Shown: positions 30,114-39,890 of the stretch, piece by piece
Layout: each line of letters begins with the position of its first letter
How positions within the stretch are numbered: position 1 is the first letter of the stretch
DNA from: Bacteroidales bacterium
GTDB lineage: Bacteria > Bacteroidota > Bacteroidia > Bacteroidales > Muribaculaceae
DNA length: 61,752 bases
Assembly (NCBI GenBank): GCA_029007645.1
Contig: JAQXIE010000095.1
Location: 1-61,752, forward strand
Direction: 5' to 3'
The notes under the pieces: generated by a model
Seen by the model: the letters and a program-made list of their open reading frames with translations, nothing else
Databases searched by the model: none
Told to the model about the DNA's origin: nothing
Position numbers and translations under genes: made by a program

Positions 30114-31822
30114 TTCAGGAGTTTGCGCACGTAAATGCCGATGTTTGTCTCGTGCTTGTCTATGCCGAGTTTTTTGCGTATGGCACTGCTGATATTCACA
30201 TGGCTGCGCATCTTCATGTAGCTCCCGACTTCCTTACCTTTCAAGCCGATGGCGTAAAGACATACATAATTGATTTCGCTTACTGTCAAGCCATGATCCT
30301 CGAAATACTGAATAAACCGGGGATGTGAAGCTTGAAATGCAAGTCGATTACTGTTCATGAACTCTTCGGTATTGTCGGTAAGCTCCTTAATCCACGTATC
30401 ATAGGGTTTCTCATACCGGTCATTGTTGGTGATATAACCGGCCATTAAAGCATTTAACATCTCAATGCGTACTTTTATGGCTTCCTGAACTTCTGACGGT
30501 AATTCTTCCTGCGAGTCCATTAATTCCTTCAGACTAGCACTCTCATTCTCCAATATTTCAACCCGGTGAGCCAGATTCTCCGCCTCTAAAGCTTTTTTGT
30601 CTCTTTCCGCTTTAAGGTTTTCGTTTTCAAGCTCCGTATTTTTCGCTTTCTCAAGGGCTAAATCTTTCTGCGTTTTATTACTGCGGAACAGCAGGGATAG
30701 AATAACTACAATGAAAATAAGAAATATAATCCCTGTGACGCAACTCCAGATGATTTTGGTTTTCTCTCTTGCCTCCTGTTGGGCTTGGAGTTCTATTTGA
30801 TGTTTTTCCTCAATGGATTTTGACTTTTGATCAAATCTCAGCATGGTTATAGAATCCATTTTATGGCTATAATTTTTATAGGCTGCAAGAGCATCCTTGT
30901 AATTGCCCATATCCTCAAAAATTGGAACTGAGATTGCCAAGTACTTGAGTGTATCATACACTTGCTCAGTATTAATAGAACTAAGTAGATGTATAGCCTC
31001 TTTATTTTTGCCAACCTTGTTATATGCTAATGCAAGGTTGAGTTGGCCATCGGTGTCAAGGTTGGAATTTTCTGCTTGATTTTTTATTAGATTTTCAATA
31101 TCATGGATATTCCCCAATCTATTGGCATATGATAGTTTGTATTCGTTTAGAGTAAGGTTCTGAATACTGTCTAAATCCTTGAATTCAACACATAATGCTA
31201 ATATGCTGTCTCCTTTTGTCTTGTTATCCAACGCAATATATCCATTAAGGGCATTAAGCAAGCAGTCAAACTCATGCCACTTATAAGATAAGTGTTTATA
31301 GATTTTAGCAGCTTTTAAGTGGCAGTTAATATAACTATCTAAGTCGTAGAATTCGTCGTATAATCCTCCTTGTGCAACAAGAGTCCTTGCTATGCACAAG
31401 GAATCATTACTCTCTGTAGATACATCGATTCCTTTGATAAAAGAATTCAGGGCCTTATCCCGGTCTCCCCGGTTCTGAAATATGCGTCCCTGATAGTAGT
31501 ACGTGCGAAGTTTCTCTGTAGGATTCCCTTTTTCGAGGTAGTAGTCAATCGCCGGTTGCAATACATCAAATGATGTTGTATCGATAAAATTCTTATCGAG
31601 TGCCATCGACATCAGGAGACCATATCGAGCCAGTTCTTCTTTTGAACTAAGACTCGATTTTTCGATCCCTTTAAGAATAGTCAAAGCAGAATCCGGGTGA
31701 TCTTCCATCAGAGATTCCGCACGGTTTAGTACTTCTTGATTCTTGAGATCAGTGCAAGCGGTTATGCAACATGCCAGCAATAGCAGCATGAGCATAGAGA
31801 GATGATATAAATGTCTCATCAT
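30104..31822 (-). CDS. Lipidated TPR protein with membrane span, coiled coil and C-terminal HTH (copy 1)
   Basis: A 572-residue predicted membrane-bound regulator. From ATG 31822: a lipoprotein signal (LLACCITAC, lipid Cys about residue 22), TPR-like helices to about 345, one membrane span (about 357-380, IIWSCVTGIIFLIFIVVIL), a charged coiled coil (about 385-460) and a C-terminal LuxR-like helix-turn-helix (HGLTVSEINYVCLYAIGLKG, then MRSHVNISSAIRKKLGID). The order implies periplasmic sensing and cytosolic DNA binding. Upstream in-frame codons to 31957 overlap gph and are not used. It is the last gene of the cell-wall operon, 11 bases after gph. A paralogue lies at 52422-54230. Function is inferred from architecture. 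Confidence 0.85.
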   Translation of the reverse strand: MMRHLYHLSMLMLLLLACCITACTDLKNQEVLNRAESLMEDHPDSALTILKGIEKSSLSSKEELARYGLLMSMALDKNFIDTTSFDVLQPAIDYYLEKGNPTEKLRTYYYQGRIFQNRGDRDKALNSFIKGIDVSTESNDSLCIARTLVAQGGLYDEFYDLDSYINCHLKAAKIYKHLSYKWHEFDCLLNALNGYIALDNKTKGDSILALCVEFKDLDSIQNLTLNEYKLSYANRLGNIHDIENLIKNQAENSNLDTDGQLNLALAYNKVGKNKEAIHLLSSINTEQVYDTLKYLAISVPIFEDMGNYKDALAAYKNYSHKMDSITMLRFDQKSKSIEEKHQIELQAQQEAREKTKIIWSCVTGIIFLIFIVVILSLLFRSNKTQKDLALEKAKNTELENENLKAERDKKALEAENLAHRVEILENESASLKELMDSQEELPSEVQEAIKVRIEMLNALMAGYITNNDRYEKPYDTWIKELTDNTEEFMNSNRLAFQASHPRFIQYFEDHGLTVSEINYVCLYAIGLKGKEVGSYMKMRSHVNISSAIRKKLGIDKHETNIGIYVRKLLKEF

Positions 31823-31833
31823 AATAGGTCCGA

Positions 31834-32487
31834 TCAGATTTCGCGGAGGGCGATGCGCAGTATTTCCTCGGGCGACGACACGATATGGTCGGCATAGGCG
31901 GAACGCAGTTCCGACACCGGCCGGAATCCCCACGTCACGCCTACGGACTCCAGACATGCCCGGCGTGCCGTCTCCATATCCACTCCCGAGTCGCCCACAT
32001 ACAGCACGTCGCGCTTAGGGCACGGCGATTCGTTGAGCACCTCGAACACGATCGACGGATCCGGTTTCTTGGGCCGGTTGCCCGATTCGCCCAGGACAGC
32101 AGCGAACTTTATCTCCGGGAAGTAATGGCTGATGATCTTGGTCACAGCCGACTGATACTTGTTGGAAGTTACGGCCAGGGCTATTCCGCGGTCCGACAGA
32201 TCATACAGCAGCTCGGTGATGCCCGGATACGGCTTGGTCTGGTCCGTGCAGTGCCGGTCGTAGTAGGCCCGGAAACTTGTCAGCAGTTTGTCGATCATTT
32301 CAGAATCGGCGTCAGGCTCGGCGCGCTCCAGTAGTTTGCGGACACCGTTGCCGACCATATAATTGTAGGCCGAGAGGGGATGGGTCGAGTAGCCCCATTC
32401 CTCGAGTGCATGGTTGCATGCGTTGCCCAGATCGGCGATGGTATTGAGCAGTGTGCCGTCAAGATCAAAGATTACTAAATGCTTCAT
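31834..32487 (-). CDS. gph: HAD-family phosphatase, phosphoglycolate phosphatase-like
   Basis: A 217-residue haloacid-dehalogenase hydrolase. Motif I is FDLDGTLLNT (nucleophile Asp, residues about 7-16), a four-helix cap follows (about 18-85), motif II is AVTSNK, motif III includes KPDPSIV and motif IV is VGDSGVDMETARRA. The cap type and sequence fit Gph, which removes phosphate from 2-phosphoglycolate, but HAD substrates are hard to predict. In this operon a sugar phosphate from cell-wall salvage is an alternative. It lies 52 bases after the TamL-type gene. Confidence 0.85.
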   Translation of the reverse strand: MKHLVIFDLDGTLLNTIADLGNACNHALEEWGYSTHPLSAYNYMVGNGVRKLLERAEPDADSEMIDKLLTSFRAYYDRHCTDQTKPYPGITELLYDLSDRGIALAVTSNKYQSAVTKIISHYFPEIKFAAVLGESGNRPKKPDPSIVFEVLNESPCPKRDVLYVGDSGVDMETARRACLESVGVTWGFRPVSELRSAYADHIVSSPEEILRIALREI

Positions 32488-32539
32488 ATCGTGATGTGTG
32501 TGATTTCGGTGTAATTTGAATTATCTGTTTCGCGGCCCG

Positions 32540-34900
32540 TCAGAACGGATAGCCGATCGAGAAGTGGAAGGCGTGGTCGCGGTGCCAGTTGGGATGAATC
32601 AGCGGCCACGGCTCCTCGCCGATGGCGGGATTGTGCGCTTTCATGCCCAGATCGAAACGAATCAGGAAATAGTTGAAGTCCAGACGTATGCCGAGGCCAT
32701 AGGCCGCCGCCAGTTCCTTGTAGAAACTGTTGAAACGGAACGTGCCGTGCGGCTGGGTCTCGTAATCGCGTATTGTCCAGATGTTTCCGATATCGATGAA
32801 AAGGCCGGCCTCGACCACCCAGAACAGTTTTGCGCGGTATTCCACATTCAGGTTGATGTGAATGTCGCCGCATTGGCGCATGAAGTCCGACTGGGAATTG
32901 GAGGAGGGGAACCGTCCCGGACCGAGCGTACGCACCGCCCAGCCGCGCACTCCATTGGCACCGCCGCCGTAAAAGCGTTTCTCGAACGGCATCACCGAGG
33001 AGTTGCCGTAGGGCACGCCGACGCCGAGTCCGGCATGGCACGCCAGCGCGTTGCGGTGGTCGAAGCTGTGCAGGTAGGTGAAGTCGCCGTCAAATCGGAA
33101 ATACTGCGAGTAGCGGATACCGAAGCATTTGTAGGGGTCCTCATGGAAATTGTGGCGTTTGCTGAATATCGACGACAGCCCTAACAGCAGGTTGCCGGCT
33201 ATCTCGGTATTGGCCCGGAACGTCACGATGTCGCGTTGCAGAGGCTGGTACACCCCCGGTCCGCCCTGTCGTTTGTTGGTATGGTAGAACTGGAATCCCA
33301 TGCGCATTATGAAGTGGTCCTCGTAGCTATAACGCAGCAGGGGATTGTCGGGTGCGATCTGATCGATGAAATCGTTGGTGCTGGCCGGCAGATACACATA
33401 GTTGATGTCGATGGGTGTCAGCACGAACCGCGTGCGGTTGTTGCGCCGCATCCATTTGTAGTTCCATCCCACGGTGGAAATGATGCGCGTGTACTCGGGC
33501 CGTTCCTGATAGCTGATCGAAAGGTTCAGCTCGGTCGAGGCGTGGATGCGGCGCTTGAAACTGTCGCGCAGGAAAGGCGCCTTGAATTTTGGGAAAGTCA
33601 GCGCCGTTTCCACGCCGTACTCCATCATGCGGTTGTGCAGGAATCCCTCGAGATTGCCGTTCAGAGCCTGATATGAGCCCCGGAAGCGGACGTTCAGGGC
33701 CTCCGATCCGCGCGCTATGTTGCGGTGCGCATAGGCCAGCGCAAGCGCCACGCCCAGGTCGCCCTCGGAATTGGTGCCTTCCACTTCAAGCGAGAAAGAC
33801 TGGCTCAGCCCCGGCGTAAGCAGGATATAGACGTCCACCAGGCCCGTGTCGCCGAGCGATCCCGCCGGGAACGTGCGGATGTTGATGAATTTCAATATCG
33901 GAAGCCGCCCGAATGCCGCGTAACTGTTCTCAAGATCCCGGATACGGTACTCTTCTCCCTGGCGGAAAAAGCAGTTCTCGCGGAGCACGCCCGGACGCAG
34001 GTAGGCATTCTTGCCGTAGAGTATGGTCATCCCTTTGTATTGCACGGTATCCTTGGCCTGATAATCGTGGGGATCGGGCGTGGTGGAGCCGTCGTAATCG
34101 GGGATGCAGACTATGTTGCGCACCAGATAGCGGCGGTGCCTCTGCGGCGCGTCCTCCATGCCGGCCATCCGGCGCGGAGGCAGTATACGCATTGTCAGAT
34201 CCACCATGCGCGAGCCTTCGGTGGTGTCGGCGTTGAAGGTCACATACTCTTTGCCGAATTCCCAATAGCCGTTGTTCTGAAGCCGCCGTGTCACCAAGTC
34301 GCGCTGCACTTCCAGCTGATTGCGGTCGAGCGGATCCCCCACGCGCACTGGAAACCGCAACGAATCGCGCATCACGATTTGGCGGATCGTGTCGTTGGGG
34401 AACTCATATTCAATCGAACCTAAAATATGCGGAAGTCCCGTATTGACCGTGAACCGCAGGCGGGTCTTCCGTTTATGGTGGTCGGGAAACGAGTCTGTAG
34501 TCACCGTAGCCTTCAGAAATCCCGCGTTGTTGACGGCACGCAGCAGCTGCATGGCGTCGTTCTCGGCGGCAGCCGCGCTGAACACCACGGGCGGCTCACC
34601 GAGCCGGCGCACCCATTTGTTGTACCACCGTGTGGAATCCTTGCCCGACAGATTGTAGACCCCGAGGCGCAGCCGGGCCAGATTCAGGAACCGGTTGTTA
34701 GGCTTCTGCCGCACATATCCCAGCAATTCCCGGCTCGTGAACGTTTCGGTCGAATCATTGACATCCACCTCCACCCGGTCGAGCAGGAGGCTTCCGTCGG
34801 GCACGAATTTCGTCGTGGAGCATCCGCACAGTCCCGTCAGCGCAATCCATAGGATTATGCCGACTGACGCTTTCACTATGACTGACGTTGCAGCTTTCAC
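32540..34900 (-). CDS. TamL-type outer membrane assembly lipoprotein (BamA/TamA family)
   Basis: A 786-residue Omp85-family protein. The signal ends in a lipobox (LCGC, lipid Cys about residue 27), which marks the Bacteroidota TamL variant of TamA. POTRA-type domains follow (about 35-400, with TKFVPDGSLLLDRVEVDV at the start), then a 16-strand-type barrel with the conserved FYGGGANGVRGW motif (about 650) and a C-terminal HFSIGYPF. TamA inserts outer-membrane proteins together with TamB; no tamB gene is present next to it here. It lies 9 bases after the AmpG-like gene. Confidence 0.88.
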   Translation of the reverse strand: MKAATSVIVKASVGIILWIALTGLCGCSTTKFVPDGSLLLDRVEVDVNDSTETFTSRELLGYVRQKPNNRFLNLARLRLGVYNLSGKDSTRWYNKWVRRLGEPPVVFSAAAAENDAMQLLRAVNNAGFLKATVTTDSFPDHHKRKTRLRFTVNTGLPHILGSIEYEFPNDTIRQIVMRDSLRFPVRVGDPLDRNQLEVQRDLVTRRLQNNGYWEFGKEYVTFNADTTEGSRMVDLTMRILPPRRMAGMEDAPQRHRRYLVRNIVCIPDYDGSTTPDPHDYQAKDTVQYKGMTILYGKNAYLRPGVLRENCFFRQGEEYRIRDLENSYAAFGRLPILKFINIRTFPAGSLGDTGLVDVYILLTPGLSQSFSLEVEGTNSEGDLGVALALAYAHRNIARGSEALNVRFRGSYQALNGNLEGFLHNRMMEYGVETALTFPKFKAPFLRDSFKRRIHASTELNLSISYQERPEYTRIISTVGWNYKWMRRNNRTRFVLTPIDINYVYLPASTNDFIDQIAPDNPLLRYSYEDHFIMRMGFQFYHTNKRQGGPGVYQPLQRDIVTFRANTEIAGNLLLGLSSIFSKRHNFHEDPYKCFGIRYSQYFRFDGDFTYLHSFDHRNALACHAGLGVGVPYGNSSVMPFEKRFYGGGANGVRGWAVRTLGPGRFPSSNSQSDFMRQCGDIHINLNVEYRAKLFWVVEAGLFIDIGNIWTIRDYETQPHGTFRFNSFYKELAAAYGLGIRLDFNYFLIRFDLGMKAHNPAIGEEPWPLIHPNWHRDHAFHFSIGYPF

Positions 34901-34909
34901 GATGCCCGG

Positions 34910-36235
34910 TTATTCCTTAATCTCCTTATTGCTTTTACGGCCGAAGGCCGGATCGATGTGCAGGCGCAGACACACCGCGAAGGTGGCCACGCAGCACAGC
35001 ATCACCCACCAGAAGAAGTTGACGTAGCCCTGCGCTCCCGACAGTCCCGTGATGTTGTATTGCTCCAGCACGTCGTGGATCCAGCCGGCAAACATGCCGG
35101 GAACCATCATGCCCAGCGCCATGAACGCCGTGCAGAACGCGTAGTGCGACGTGCTGCTCGGTCCCTGACTGAAGTAGATCAGGTAGAGCATGAAGGCCGT
35201 GAATCCGAACCCGTAGCCGAACTGCTCGATGCCCACAGCCGCGCATATCAGCGCGTAGTTGTCGGGTTGGAACATGGCAAGTCCGCAGTAGAACAGGCAA
35301 GGCAATGTCAGTGCCAGTGCCATGGGCCAGAGCCAGCGTTTCAATCCGTCGCGCGCTATGGCCAGACCTCCCAATATTCCGCCCGCTAACAGCGCGATTA
35401 CACCGACCGTGCCGTTGGCAAAGCCCACCTGTGCCGTGCTCAGTCCGAGGCCCCCTTTGTCAAGCGGTGCCAGCATAAAGGGCTGCGTCAGCTTCAGGCA
35501 CATCGCCTCGGGCAACCGGTAGAGAAGCATGAACAGAAGCGCCGACACTATGTGCGGTTTGCGGAAAAAGGTGACGAACGTCATGCAGAAATCGCGCACT
35601 ATGGTCCGCGCTGTGACGTCCGGCACAGGATGGTCGCGGTCGCTGCGGGGCAGAAATATGCTGTGATACAGCGTGATGAGCAGGAAGAATGCCGACAGCG
35701 TGTAGAATACCACGCTCCATGCCGCCGGAATCGAATTCATGCACTTCTCCAGATATCCGGCCAGCATAACCAGGCCTCCCTGACCGATTACGGACGCTAT
35801 CCGGTAGAATGTGGAGCGCACACCCACGAAGGCGGCCTGCTGATGCGGGTCGAGCGCCAGCATATAGTAGCCGTCGGCCGCTATGTCATGGGTCGCAGAG
35901 CAGAAGGCCATCAGCCAGAATACTGCGAGAGTCGCCGTAAAGAAGAAGGGGGCCGGAAGCAGCAGTCCCACCGCCGCCATCGAGATTCCCAACAGTAGCT
36001 GCATCGTGACGATCCAGCCACGCTTGGTGCCGAACAGGTCGACGAAAGGACTCCAGAACGGTTTGATTACCCATGGCAGATAGAGCCAGGCCGTGTAGAA
36101 TGTCATCTCGGCCAGACTAACCGACATGTTGGTGTACATCAGCACCGTCAGCGTGTTGACCGCAAAGTAGGGTAGACCTTCGGCCACATACAGCGTGGGG
36201 ATCCACGCCCAGGGTGATTTGGCTGTCTTAATCAT
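34910..36235 (-). CDS. AmpG-like MFS transporter
   Basis: A 441-residue integral inner-membrane protein with about 12 hydrophobic spans. The N-terminal stretch (LYVAEGLPYFAVNTLTVLMY), the loop DLFGTKRGW and the segment FCSATHDIAADGYY match the AmpG group, which imports GlcNAc-anhydroMurNAc muropeptides for recycling. Its start overlaps the end of the SpoIID/LytB gene by 8 bases, so the two are coupled. Substrate is inferred from family and operon context. Confidence 0.85.
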   Translation of the reverse strand: MIKTAKSPWAWIPTLYVAEGLPYFAVNTLTVLMYTNMSVSLAEMTFYTAWLYLPWVIKPFWSPFVDLFGTKRGWIVTMQLLLGISMAAVGLLLPAPFFFTATLAVFWLMAFCSATHDIAADGYYMLALDPHQQAAFVGVRSTFYRIASVIGQGGLVMLAGYLEKCMNSIPAAWSVVFYTLSAFFLLITLYHSIFLPRSDRDHPVPDVTARTIVRDFCMTFVTFFRKPHIVSALLFMLLYRLPEAMCLKLTQPFMLAPLDKGGLGLSTAQVGFANGTVGVIALLAGGILGGLAIARDGLKRWLWPMALALTLPCLFYCGLAMFQPDNYALICAAVGIEQFGYGFGFTAFMLYLIYFSQGPSSTSHYAFCTAFMALGMMVPGMFAGWIHDVLEQYNITGLSGAQGYVNFFWWVMLCCVATFAVCLRLHIDPAFGRKSNKEIKE

Positions 36236-37445
36236 ATAGTTGTGTCAGGGATGTGCCCGGATAGTAAAAGTTAAGAATGTCGGCGAACGAGTATCCTTGC
36301 TGCGCCATGCGTGCGGCTCCGATCTGACACAGTCCCACGCCGTGTCCCCAGCCCCGGCCGTGAAGCCGGAAGGAATCGGCGTCGCACTCGATGTGGAATG
36401 CCGAGCTGTAGAGGCAGCGCGGATGCAGCAACCGCCGGATTGCAAGCTCTTTGCCTATGACTATGTCTCGCAGCGAGCCTTGGATGCGCAGTTCGCGGAT
36501 ACGCCCCGAGGGTCCGCGGCTCACGGCCTCGAGTCCCCTGATTTTCCCGGGGTCAACGCCATACACGGCCATAAGCCGCTCGCGGATTTCCCCACCCGAT
36601 ACGGTGACCTGCCAGTCCTGAGGCACATACTTCTCGCGGTCGTAGTCCTTGAGTATCAGTTGCAAGAAAGCCTCGCGTCCGGACGCCGACATGTCCGAAA
36701 GGTCGCACCACGGGTCCGGTTGCGCCGGCAGATACTCCTTGTCGGCGTCCTGCCAGCAGGTGGAGAAGAGTTCCGTGTGGCCGCCGCAGCATTTGGAGAA
36801 CCGTGTGTCGGCTATGTTGCCGTCGGCGTCGGTCAGCACCAGCCCGCGCGTGGCCCGTGTGGCCGCGACTGAATTGGGAACCTCCCTGCCGTTGTCGTCG
36901 AGCACACTGCGCGGGATCCCCTGATAGCGCTGGCAATGATCGTCGCTGCACACATCGAAATCCGTGTGGTCGCCCCCGTCTTCCCATTTGATGATACGGT
37001 CCTTGTCATTGGCCTGAGTGTTTTCAGAAGCATTCTCCGAGCCCTTGCCAAGAATACGCGACAGAGCCCAGCCGCGCGAAATCACCGCGTGCGCCTTCAG
37101 AAATTCAATCGGAGCCGCGGGATTCATCTCGCTGCCGGTCACGGCCTCCAGGTATCGTTCCACGGGCAATATGTTGAGCGTCCGCCATCCTGAACCGGGG
37201 CGGCTCACCTCGATTCGGCCGAAAAAGAGTCCTGGCACGGTGTGCTGCCAATGGAATCCGACGCCGATCAACTGATTCTCGAGCAGGATCGCCGACCGTT
37301 CGTTAAGCGGCGTGTATATCACGCTCTCGCCGTCGGGCGTCAGGTCATATTCGCCAAGGGGCACCAACAGCGGTGCCCCGTCGGTATGCAGGCCGACGCG
37401 TATCTCGGGCTCCTTGTCGAACAGTGGCTTGGAATCTGCGGTCAT
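36228..37445 (-). CDS. SpoIID/LytB-domain protein without signal peptide
   Basis: A 405-residue protein of the SpoIID/LytB family, lytic transglycosylases or amidase enhancers acting on peptidoglycan. Visible: LPVERYLEAVTGSEMNP with the presumed catalytic Glu, then EFLKAHAVISRGWAL (about residues 93-125), the Cys/His pair segment CSDDHCQRYQG, SKCCGGHTE and the C-terminal GRGWGHGVGLCQIGAARMA. It begins MTADSKPLFDKEPEIRVGL, with no signal peptide or membrane span, unlike classical members, so it is predicted cytosolic. It is coupled to both neighbours (4-base overlap upstream, 8 bases downstream). Confidence 0.88.
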   Translation of the reverse strand: MTADSKPLFDKEPEIRVGLHTDGAPLLVPLGEYDLTPDGESVIYTPLNERSAILLENQLIGVGFHWQHTVPGLFFGRIEVSRPGSGWRTLNILPVERYLEAVTGSEMNPAAPIEFLKAHAVISRGWALSRILGKGSENASENTQANDKDRIIKWEDGGDHTDFDVCSDDHCQRYQGIPRSVLDDNGREVPNSVAATRATRGLVLTDADGNIADTRFSKCCGGHTELFSTCWQDADKEYLPAQPDPWCDLSDMSASGREAFLQLILKDYDREKYVPQDWQVTVSGGEIRERLMAVYGVDPGKIRGLEAVSRGPSGRIRELRIQGSLRDIVIGKELAIRRLLHPRCLYSSAFHIECDADSFRLHGRGWGHGVGLCQIGAARMAQQGYSFADILNFYYPGTSLTQLYD

Positions 37446-38392
37446 AGGCCGAAATGCGTTTTGATGGCTTCCGGAAGCTCTGCGGCGAATGCCACTTCGG
37501 AATAGATTTCCCGTAAGGTCGCGGCATCAAGTTTCTCGAAGTCCTCGGGTCGCGGGGTGATCATCAGTCCGGTCATGTCGATGGCTCCCGGCGCGACGAC
37601 AATGCGGTCCGTGCCCTCCAGGAAATAATGGTGCGGACGGTGCGCCCTCCTGGGAACCACCGCGGCGCGGAGCAGCCCGTCGGCCCCCATCCAGTAAAAT
37701 ACGTTGATCAGTCCCTGGTCAATCTTGCCATCGGAGTCGATGCCGAATGCCGAAGCAATCCTCATAAGCATGCGGGCCCCCTCACGGTCGGGTGTCACCA
37801 CGGCACTGATGAAGTGGAACGGCAGGTCAAGACCGAATTCCTCGGAACTCATGAACCCCGTCCGCTGCGAAGGATGGTTCATTTCCTCCACGGCAAGCAG
37901 TGGCAGTTCCGACTTCAGGACGGCCTGCATGTGCAGATGGTCGGGAGCCGACGCACCGCCGTGCGCGCCGTTGAAGAAGATTGCCAGGTCGGGAGCGGTC
38001 TCGGCCATGGCGGCCATCTCGAACGGCGGCTCGGCCTGCGGCCTGTGCTCGCGTGCGATGATTGTAAAATGTATCGGCAGGATGGGGAAGGGGTTCACGC
38101 AGAGATCCCAGCCCGGCATCCATTCGGCGCTGAGCTGTTCCTGCGGCCGGTTGGCCGCGCACAGGAAGCAGGGCCTCGCCGAGATTCCCTCCCGGCTCGT
38201 GTCGGCCGCTGTCGACACTATGCGCGCCGGATTAAGCTGTAAGGCAAACGGCAGGTCACCCATAGGCAGCGGCTTCCGCCGGGTCTTGCCTAAATCGGCA
38301 TAGCGCCGGTTGACATCGGGCCACAGCGTCAGCTGGTGCTCCACAAGCAGGTTGACTGTCTCGAGATTCAGTCGCATCGGCGCTCCCGACAT
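37442..38392 (-). CDS. DUF4922 protein, HIT-like nucleotidyltransferase/phosphorylase fold
   Basis: About 316 residues from ATG 38392. Its central motif APDHLHMQAV (HxHxQ, within FNGAHGGASAPDHLHMQ) is the active-site signature of the GalT/Ap4A-phosphorylase branch of the HIT superfamily, and NPFPILPIHFTIIAREHRPQ matches the first strand-loop of that fold. I therefore predict nucleotidyl transfer or phosphorolysis on a nucleotide sugar or similar; the substrate is unknown. The frame extends to 38443, but that start would overlap the glycosyltransferase end by 35 bases inside its acidic tail, so 38392 or 38377 is preferred. Confidence 0.75.
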   Translation of the reverse strand: MSGAPMRLNLETVNLLVEHQLTLWPDVNRRYADLGKTRRKPLPMGDLPFALQLNPARIVSTAADTSREGISARPCFLCAANRPQEQLSAEWMPGWDLCVNPFPILPIHFTIIAREHRPQAEPPFEMAAMAETAPDLAIFFNGAHGGASAPDHLHMQAVLKSELPLLAVEEMNHPSQRTGFMSSEEFGLDLPFHFISAVVTPDREGARMLMRIASAFGIDSDGKIDQGLINVFYWMGADGLLRAAVVPRRAHRPHHYFLEGTDRIVVAPGAIDMTGLMITPRPEDFEKLDAATLREIYSEVAFAAELPEAIKTHFGL

Positions 38393-38408
38393 GCGGGCAG
38401 CCCCCGAT

Positions 38409-39872
38409 TCAGAACGGGAGTTCGTCGTCGTCATCGTCATCATCGTTGTCCGGATAGTCGGGGCCTTCCAGGTCGTCCCATATGTCGGGATCGGGACCGA
38501 GTCCGGAGATGGTTCCGAACAGCTGCCAGCCGGCGTGGCTGCCCGGTGTCTGGTTATTTTCGCGGACGCGGGCCATCAGCTCCACCGACCGTAGGAAATC
38601 CTTGTATTCGTTATTGGCGTTGGACTTCTCAACCGACAGCGCCGCATCGGAATTTCCTTCCCACCGACGGCAATTGTAGAGGGAATGGAAAATCCGGCCG
38701 ATGGCGTAATTGCGGCTGATGCGGAGCACCATGGCATAATCTTCGCCGTACGACACGTTGGGGAAGGGGAACTTGCGCGCCAACGGCGTGAATATTGCAC
38801 GTGGAGCACCGAACCCGTTGATGCGCAGTCCGTTGTTCGGCCCGTTGGAGTCCGACCACTCGTTGTGGCTGATCAGGCCCGGCTCCAGCACACGGCCTTC
38901 GAAATCAACCAGAGTGTAGCTGCCGATCACCATGCCGTAGTTGCCCGAACGGAATTTGCCGACGATAGTCGCCAGCGTGTCGGGCCCTGAGTAGAGGTCG
39001 TCGGAATCGAGCTGCACGGCGAAGCGGCCGCAGTGCATGTCGTTGATGGCGCGGTTCCAGCACCCTCCGATGCCGAGCTGTTCGCTTTCGGCGACGTCGA
39101 TCACTATCAGACGCGGATCCTCGACACCGGCCAGCAGTTCGCGCGTGCCGTCGGTCGACGCGTTGTCGACCACGATCACATTGAACGCGAAGTCAGCCTC
39201 CTGATCCAGCGCCGACCTTACGGCGTCAAGTATGGTGCGCCGGCGGTTGCGCACCGGTATCACCACCGACGCCTCCACCGGGAAGGGATACATGTCGTAG
39301 TCCACCGGCTCATGGTTGGGATCAACGGTGCCGCCGATGTCATGCAGATATTCGGTCAGCACCTGTTCCATCTCTATCTGGTAGGCGCGGTTGCGGGGAT
39401 TGACGTAATCGTGCTGTTTCTCTCCGCTGGCCCTGAAGTCGGTCTTGCGGACCGTATAGAGGCATTCCGGTATCATCACCACCATCTTGCCCATCGTGAC
39501 GCGCAGGCGCAGGGCGTACCAGCCTCCGTCGAGGTAGTTCGACTCCTTCTCGCCGAAATCTTCGGTGGCTGCCAATACATCGGCGGCGTTGAGGAGCACC
39601 AGCGAACCGAAATCGAAATCGTCGCGTACCGAGCCGGGCTGGTAGTCGATGACGGGATGGTTCTCGAACCCTCCGCCGGGCAGTTCTTCGCGGTATCCGC
39701 AGTAGGTCAGTGTCGAGTCGGTGTCCGATGCCAGCTCCTGAAGCCGGCGCACGGATTCAGGGCTGATCGTTACCTCCTTGTCGTCAATCTGCAGCAGGAT
39801 GTGCTGCTCCAGCGGCGAGCGGAATATGTGCTCCCGAAGGTCATTGACGTTTGTGAATCGCAATATTTCCAT
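38409..39872 (-). CDS. Family 2 glycosyltransferase with N-terminal extension
   Basis: A 487-residue protein. An N-terminal region of about 160 residues with no family I know is followed by a GT-A domain (about 170-420): [36 protein letters not shown], the DxD site [10 protein letters not shown] and the acceptor-side ED in [12 protein letters not shown]. No membrane span, so it is cytosolic. The C terminus ends in an acidic run before ELPF. It lies 18 bases after the amidase gene. The acceptor may be a cell-wall precursor or glycan; that is inference from the operon. Confidence 0.82.
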   Translation of the reverse strand: MEILRFTNVNDLREHIFRSPLEQHILLQIDDKEVTISPESVRRLQELASDTDSTLTYCGYREELPGGGFENHPVIDYQPGSVRDDFDFGSLVLLNAADVLAATEDFGEKESNYLDGGWYALRLRVTMGKMVVMIPECLYTVRKTDFRASGEKQHDYVNPRNRAYQIEMEQVLTEYLHDIGGTVDPNHEPVDYDMYPFPVEASVVIPVRNRRRTILDAVRSALDQEADFAFNVIVVDNASTDGTRELLAGVEDPRLIVIDVAESEQLGIGGCWNRAINDMHCGRFAVQLDSDDLYSGPDTLATIVGKFRSGNYGMVIGSYTLVDFEGRVLEPGLISHNEWSDSNGPNNGLRINGFGAPRAIFTPLARKFPFPNVSYGEDYAMVLRISRNYAIGRIFHSLYNCRRWEGNSDAALSVEKSNANNEYKDFLRSVELMARVRENNQTPGSHAGWQLFGTISGLGPDPDIWDDLEGPDYPDNDDDDDDDELPF

Positions 39873-39890
39873 TGTCTGATGAGTAGTCGC

